From: Methanoregula sp.
Lineage (GTDB): Archaea > Halobacteriota > Methanomicrobia > Methanomicrobiales > Methanospirillaceae
Length of the DNA: 62,165 bases
Direction of reading: 5' to 3'
Assembly: GCF_028679125.1 (NCBI RefSeq)
Contig: NZ_JAJRCG010000015.1
Span: forward strand, 1 to 62,165
The notes under the pieces were generated by a model. The model saw only the letters and a list, made by a program, of their open reading frames with translations, was not told the origin of the DNA and made no database searches. Position 1 is the stretch's first letter. Each line of letters begins with the position of its first letter. Of this stretch, positions 59,146 through 62,165 are shown piece after piece. A program made the translations under genes and the position numbers.

Positions 59146-60074
59146 AGGACGATGCCGTAGCCCCGGTCATTGCCGTCATGCTCATCCTTGCGGTCGCGGT
59201 GACATTTTTTGCCGCGTGGAACGCGTATTACGTTCCCTCGATGAAAGCGCAGTCGGAGATCAACCACATCAAGGACGTGGAATCTGGCTTCCTGAAATTT
59301 TCCTCAGATATCGAAAACGCCGTGTCCCATAACCTGAAAAACAATATGAGGCTCTCAGAAACAATCCCGCTGGGTGGCGGGGATTTTACCTTTGACCCGG
59401 TAAAATCCGGGGGGGAACTGAAGGTCTGGAACGCATCACCCGATGGGTACTTCCGGATGAACTGGACTAACAGGACCGGCCCGGATCCCGCATCATCATC
59501 ACAGTCATCAGCGGATCATAATTCCAGCCTTGTTAAATTCTCTTATACTCCGGTGAACAATTTCTGGCAGGAGCAGGGATATGTCTGGACGTACGGGAAC
59601 GTGTATGTCAATAATACTGAACGAAATCTCGTAACTCCCCTGGATGCTACCACCATGGCGAATGTCACGTATGACGGGCTGGCCAGGTCACTGGTTGAAC
59701 TGGAACCTAAGGCTTATTCAAGCTCGGGAGACTGTTCCGTAATTATTATTCATGTCATCAATATCACACCAGACCCGCAGCATGCAAAGATGAGCGGTAA
59801 CGGAAATGGCATGCTGGTCCTGGAAAGCAGCGTGGACCCTGAACGCATTGCCAATGTAACCAGCATAAACCTCAGTATTACCGCACCGCCAGGTAGGTTC
59901 AATTCGACCTTCTGGGAATACCTGAATACCACCGTAAATAACACGGTTTCCAGTTGTGGGAATGTATACCGGAATTATCCACCAGAACCGACGCAACGGG
60001 AGATCCAGCTGACATTTAATCCCAACGTGACCCTGATCCGGGAGACAACCGAGATAACGATAGGTGCATACTAA
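59142..60074 (+). CDS. long pilin-like protein
   Basis: This 310-residue protein starts at a GTG that overlaps the upstream stop. Its N-terminus MKDDA then VAPVIAVMLILAVAVTFFAAW is a class III signal and pilin helix, followed by a 280-residue beta-rich, heavily glycosylatable domain with many NxS/T sites. Pilins are usually 120-200 residues, so this one may be an adhesin at the fibre tip or a pseudopilin-like protein. It is followed by a hairpin terminator. Confidence 0.8.
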   Translation: MKDDAVAPVIAVMLILAVAVTFFAAWNAYYVPSMKAQSEINHIKDVESGFLKFSSDIENAVSHNLKNNMRLSETIPLGGGDFTFDPVKSGGELKVWNASPDGYFRMNWTNRTGPDPASSSQSSADHNSSLVKFSYTPVNNFWQEQGYVWTYGNVYVNNTERNLVTPLDATTMANVTYDGLARSLVELEPKAYSSSGDCSVIIIHVINITPDPQHAKMSGNGNGMLVLESSVDPERIANVTSINLSITAPPGRFNSTFWEYLNTTVNNTVSSCGNVYRNYPPEPTQREIQLTFNPNVTLIRETTEITIGAY

Positions 60075-60112
60075 CGATCGGGACATTCCCGGTAATGGCG
60101 GTGGGAAGAGAC

Positions 60113-60132
60113 CCTGCCGGCCGCCCGGCAGG
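60113..60132 (+). terminator. GC hairpin after the pilin operon
   Basis: CCTGCCGG (60113-60120) and CCGGCAGG (60125-60132) form a perfect 8-bp stem with a 4-base loop. It lies 38 bases after the stop codon. A T-run does not follow directly, so it may act as a stabilising end rather than a classical terminator. Confidence 0.45.
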
Positions 60133-60240
60133 AACGATCGAAGACAATCTCCCCCACCCGCCAGGGTAACACGAATACATTTCCCGGACGGGAGAACCAC
60201 CTGCAATGAGACCGGGGGTTGACGAAGAGGTTAATTGTTC

Positions 60241-60447
60241 TTAGCAAATTATAACGCAATAGTAAGATATTTGCATATTTTTTCGCCTGAAAATAAAAAG
60301 GTATAATGCTCTCAAACATATACAAAATAAACCGGGTATTACTGGAAAACCAGGAACTACCCCCACTTTCGACAAGGTATGTATGAAATTTCGGTTGTGC
60401 TGTGCCCGGTGGGGAAACCGGTCGCGGATATACCAGGAGTGATTCCC
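60241..60447 (+). repeat. promoter and leader of the 520-bp tandem duplication, copy 1
   Basis: This AT-rich promoter block (AATAAAAAGGTATAAT near 60292) and the following leader are repeated 520 bases downstream at 60770-60967. Both leaders contain ACTTTCGACAAGGTATG, a hairpin around GGGGAAACCGGTC and AGGAG before the gene. The sequences between these anchors are diverged. The hairpin is placed next to the ribosome-binding site, so it could influence translation. Confidence 0.65.
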
Positions 60448-60620
60448 CTGAGTTCAGAGGCAGGGGGAAAACCATTTTTTTTCGCCATTGACAAGAAAAA
60501 TACTGATTGTCTTCAGAAATGAGCATCTGGATGTACGGTCACAGGTCAGTGTGAGACTGACGTGCAGATACATCTCGCGGGGAGAGTACGCATTCACGGA
60601 CGTACAGCCGCAACGCCGGA
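60448..60620 (+). pseudogene. decayed paralog of the gene at 60968-61303
   Basis: At the position corresponding to the ATG of the downstream gene the codon is CTG (60448). In the same frame the sequence runs 24 codons to a TGA and preserves Glu4, Asp15, Cys21 and Leu22 of the intact protein without a gap (DKKNTDCL against DTQKDECL). Beyond the stop, DVQIH corresponds to DLYIH with a two-codon shift. The start codon is lost, the frame is stopped, and only the leader is well preserved. The right boundary is approximate. Confidence 0.6.
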
Positions 60621-60769
60621 AGACGTTCATCCCGTTCTTCCGGAGGGCCGGACGGAATAGCAGGGGTATTTGCTGAGTTCCGGGGTGGGGAAGATCCACC
60701 GGATCCTTAACGATGATAGGAAATACTGTAACACGATCCAAAAACCGGCCTCTAGTGGTCCCCATGCAA

Positions 60770-60967
60770 TTATTACGTTTTTAAATTATTTACATATCTT
60801 TTGCTAAAAAAATAAAAAGTTATAATAACAAGCGGGACACACACTAGAATCAGGGTATTTCTGGCTATCCATGAATTACCTCACTTTCGACAAGGTATGC
60901 AGGGAAAATCCAAATCGTATCGGGACCGGCGGGGAAACCGGTCCTGGGTACAACAGGAGTTGATCCC
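60770..60967 (+). repeat. promoter and leader of the 520-bp tandem duplication, copy 2
   Basis: This copy precedes the intact gene. The promoter has AATAAAAAGTTATAAT near 60811 and the leader has ACTTTCGACAAGGTATG at 60883. The hairpin GACCGG...CCGGTC encloses CGGGGAAA, and AGGAG at 60955-60959 lies 8 bases before the ATG. The perfect 6-bp stem adjacent to the ribosome-binding site is stronger than in copy 1. Confidence 0.6.
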
Positions 60968-61303
60968 ATGAAGACAGAACTGTATGACGGCAGCAGGAAG
61001 ATCCGGGTTGATACCCAAAAGGATGAATGTCTCTACGCAGCAGCACGACCCCAAAAAGAATCTCCCGACATCCAGAGACAGGGAAAAGATCTCTACATCC
61101 ACACGGACGCTGAAAAGAAGATCACCTTTTACCTCCACCAGTGGGCGGCAGGCAGGAAAACCCACGGGAAGATCCTACCGGTCTCTCCCTCAACCGCAGA
61201 ACGGTTCCTGAGAGGCAAAGGCCTGATCTGCGACCTGTTCCCGAAGAGCGATGCTATTGCAACGCTCTATCGCTGGGGATATGGCATTGCAGAAGAGTTC
61301 TGA
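60968..61303 (+). CDS. hypothetical protein with duplicated leader
   Basis: This 111-residue protein is not one I recognise. It is charged, lacks a signal peptide or membrane segment, and contains KDECLYAAARPQKESPDIQR, DLYIHTDAEKKITFYLHQW and SPSTAERFLRGKGLICDLFP. The pattern of short strands and helices suggests a small soluble domain. The start is supported by AGGAG 8 bases upstream and by the conserved leader shared with the decayed copy. It is convergent with the DUF5658-like gene, with a strong bidirectional hairpin between them. Confidence 0.7.
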   Translation: MKTELYDGSRKIRVDTQKDECLYAAARPQKESPDIQRQGKDLYIHTDAEKKITFYLHQWAAGRKTHGKILPVSPSTAERFLRGKGLICDLFPKSDAIATLYRWGYGIAEEF

Positions 61304-61352
61304 TGCCGGCCCACATCCATCTCAGACTCTCTTTTCATCTCTTTTTGATAAC

Positions 61353-61376
61353 TCCCCCGGGGGCATTCCCGGGGGA
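61353..61376. terminator. bidirectional hairpin terminator
   Basis: TCCCCCGGG (61353-61361) and CCCGGGGGA (61368-61376) are perfect 9-base arms around GGCATT, located between the convergent genes at 60968-61303 and 61379-61756. A T-run (CTTTTTG) precedes it. Confidence 0.6.
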
Positions 61377-61378
61377 TA

Positions 61379-61756
61379 TTACGGGAGTACCCTGGGCAGA
61401 ATGACGAACAGGTTGTTGGTGATCACGAACAGGTACATCGTGATGAGTATGCAATAGAAAAACACGCTTGAATCCCGGACATACTTTTCTGCAACAAAGG
61501 CGACCGAGACTATCACCAGGAGGATCGCTCCCTTGACCGCCAGGTGGAGTACAGGGTTTGACACAACAAGTGCCATAACAGGATTCAGCTCGACTCCCCC
61601 CATCCAGAGGATGAACTGGGTTGTCAGGATGTCGAGCAGAAAGAGACCTGCAAGGATGAAGGCGAAGACCACGAAGTGCTGGTATCGTTTGCCGTCAAGC
61701 GGGTACGTGCCAGCCCGCGGGATTACCCCGGCCCTCCCATTCTCCGCAGGAAACAT
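61379..61756 (-). CDS. DUF5658-like small membrane protein
   Basis: This 125-residue protein has four predicted helices. The conserved LLDILTTQFILWMGGVELNP in the first helix pair, followed by LHLAVKGAILLVIVS, matches the DUF5658 family. The function is unknown. The N-terminal 25 residues are hydrophilic, and an alternative start inside them is possible. Confidence 0.72.
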   Translation of the reverse strand: MFPAENGRAGVIPRAGTYPLDGKRYQHFVVFAFILAGLFLLDILTTQFILWMGGVELNPVMALVVSNPVLHLAVKGAILLVIVSVAFVAEKYVRDSSVFFYCILITMYLFVITNNLFVILPRVLP

Positions 61757-62165
61757 ACATGGAGATCTGGCAGGGCATATAAAACGATTGTTTTAACAAT
61801 AATAAATTTATTTTTGCCATTGTTAAGGTGATGGGATTTATTCACTTTTTTAAATAGCACCTTCACAGAATTACGGTAGTATCCGGTATGATAATCACGA
61901 CCGTGCGTGTGATTGACGGATTTCCAAAAAGCGGCGCCGGGTTACAGCATCGTGGCAAGCGGACCGGGCGTGTCATATTGTTATGGGTGATTGTGTAACA
62001 TCCACCAAAAGTGCGATAAACCTGAAACAAAATTTTCATTACCGCTGCTATGGATAAGTCAGCCTACCTATGGCTACAGGATAGAAATTGAGGATGCAGC
62101 AAGCTAAGGAAACGCCCGAGGATCCAGCGCGAGAACTAACAATCAAGAATTAGTGGTTTGGTTTA
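61757..62165. other. terminal region with no gene recognised
   Basis: The first 100 bases upstream of the DUF5658-like start are AT-rich (GTTTTAACAATAATAAATTTATT) and look like a promoter. The remaining 300 bases have no supported frame. A segment near 62045-62110 (GCTATGGATAAGTCAGCC, then CTATGGCTACAGGATAG) is GC-balanced and could be part of an RNA gene, but I cannot identify one. Confidence 0.3.

Overview
The window looks like a chromosomal segment of a methanogenic archaeon of the order Methanomicrobiales, and a Methanoregula-like organism is the best guess. The evidence is a coenzyme M branch made of cysteate synthase plus a fused sulfopyruvate decarboxylase, an MtrA paralog, archaeal pilins with class III signal peptides, TATA-type promoters, many TGA/ATG-overlapping genes, and a complete hgcA-hgcB mercury-methylation pair, a trait known in Methanoregula and Methanospirillum. 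No rRNA, tRNA or CRISPR array was recognised. All identifications come from reading the sequence and were not searched.

Layout. 0-7 kb is accessory DNA: a hypothetical gene, an internally deleted type IIG restriction-modification remnant with a second tiny scar of the same family, a PIN-toxin pair, a G/C-tract repeat element, a membrane protein with an XRE regulator behind 21-bp-spaced iterons, a lipoprotein and a secreted S9 peptidase. 7.6-9.3 kb carries an AIR-synthase-like protein and ThiN. 9.7-24.7 kb is a sulfur and coenzyme island: a ThiI-like sulfurtransferase, a MoeB/ThiF E1 enzyme, a cysteine desulfurase, a TauE-type exporter, cysteine synthase, and a serine acetyltransferase fused to a MIP18/SufT domain. 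It continues with a five-gene coenzyme M operon (ABC-type ATPase, HypB-like GTPase, Fe-S protein, cysteate synthase, ComDE), a divergent regulator and cytoplasmic solute-binding protein, and pdxS. A shared palindrome close to TTCACAATTGTGAA lies upstream of four of these transcription units.

25-38 kb is a metal and metalloid island: a P-type ATPase and a CDF exporter, then a directional cluster running from 36.9 to 28.9 kb with cupin, permease, redox and zinc-binding proteins, an AbrB-like protein, hgcA, hgcB, a C-GCAxxG-C-C protein, ACR3 arsenite exporter and a soluble MtrA-like corrinoid protein. A divergent ArsR regulator and TTCA-N8-TGAA boxes suggest common control. A second copy of the G/C-tract repeat is at 39.1 kb. 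41.5-46 kb is a cobalt-uptake operon (cbiMNQO) with a CbiA-type amidotransferase, which fits the corrinoid demand of HgcA and MtrA.

46-62 kb holds an aminotransferase, a large surface protein, and a secretion/pilus system (PEGA-transglutaminase protein, lipoprotein, membrane-anchored GspE-type ATPase, TadC-like platform, four pilin-like proteins). It also holds NikR and a 520-bp tandem duplication in which one gene copy has decayed while its leader stayed recognisable.

The strongest candidates for undescribed biology are the uncharacterised ATPase/GTPase/Fe-S genes locked into the coenzyme M operon, the hgcAB-ArsR-MtrA arrangement, the CysE-SufT fusion, and the two large repeat elements.
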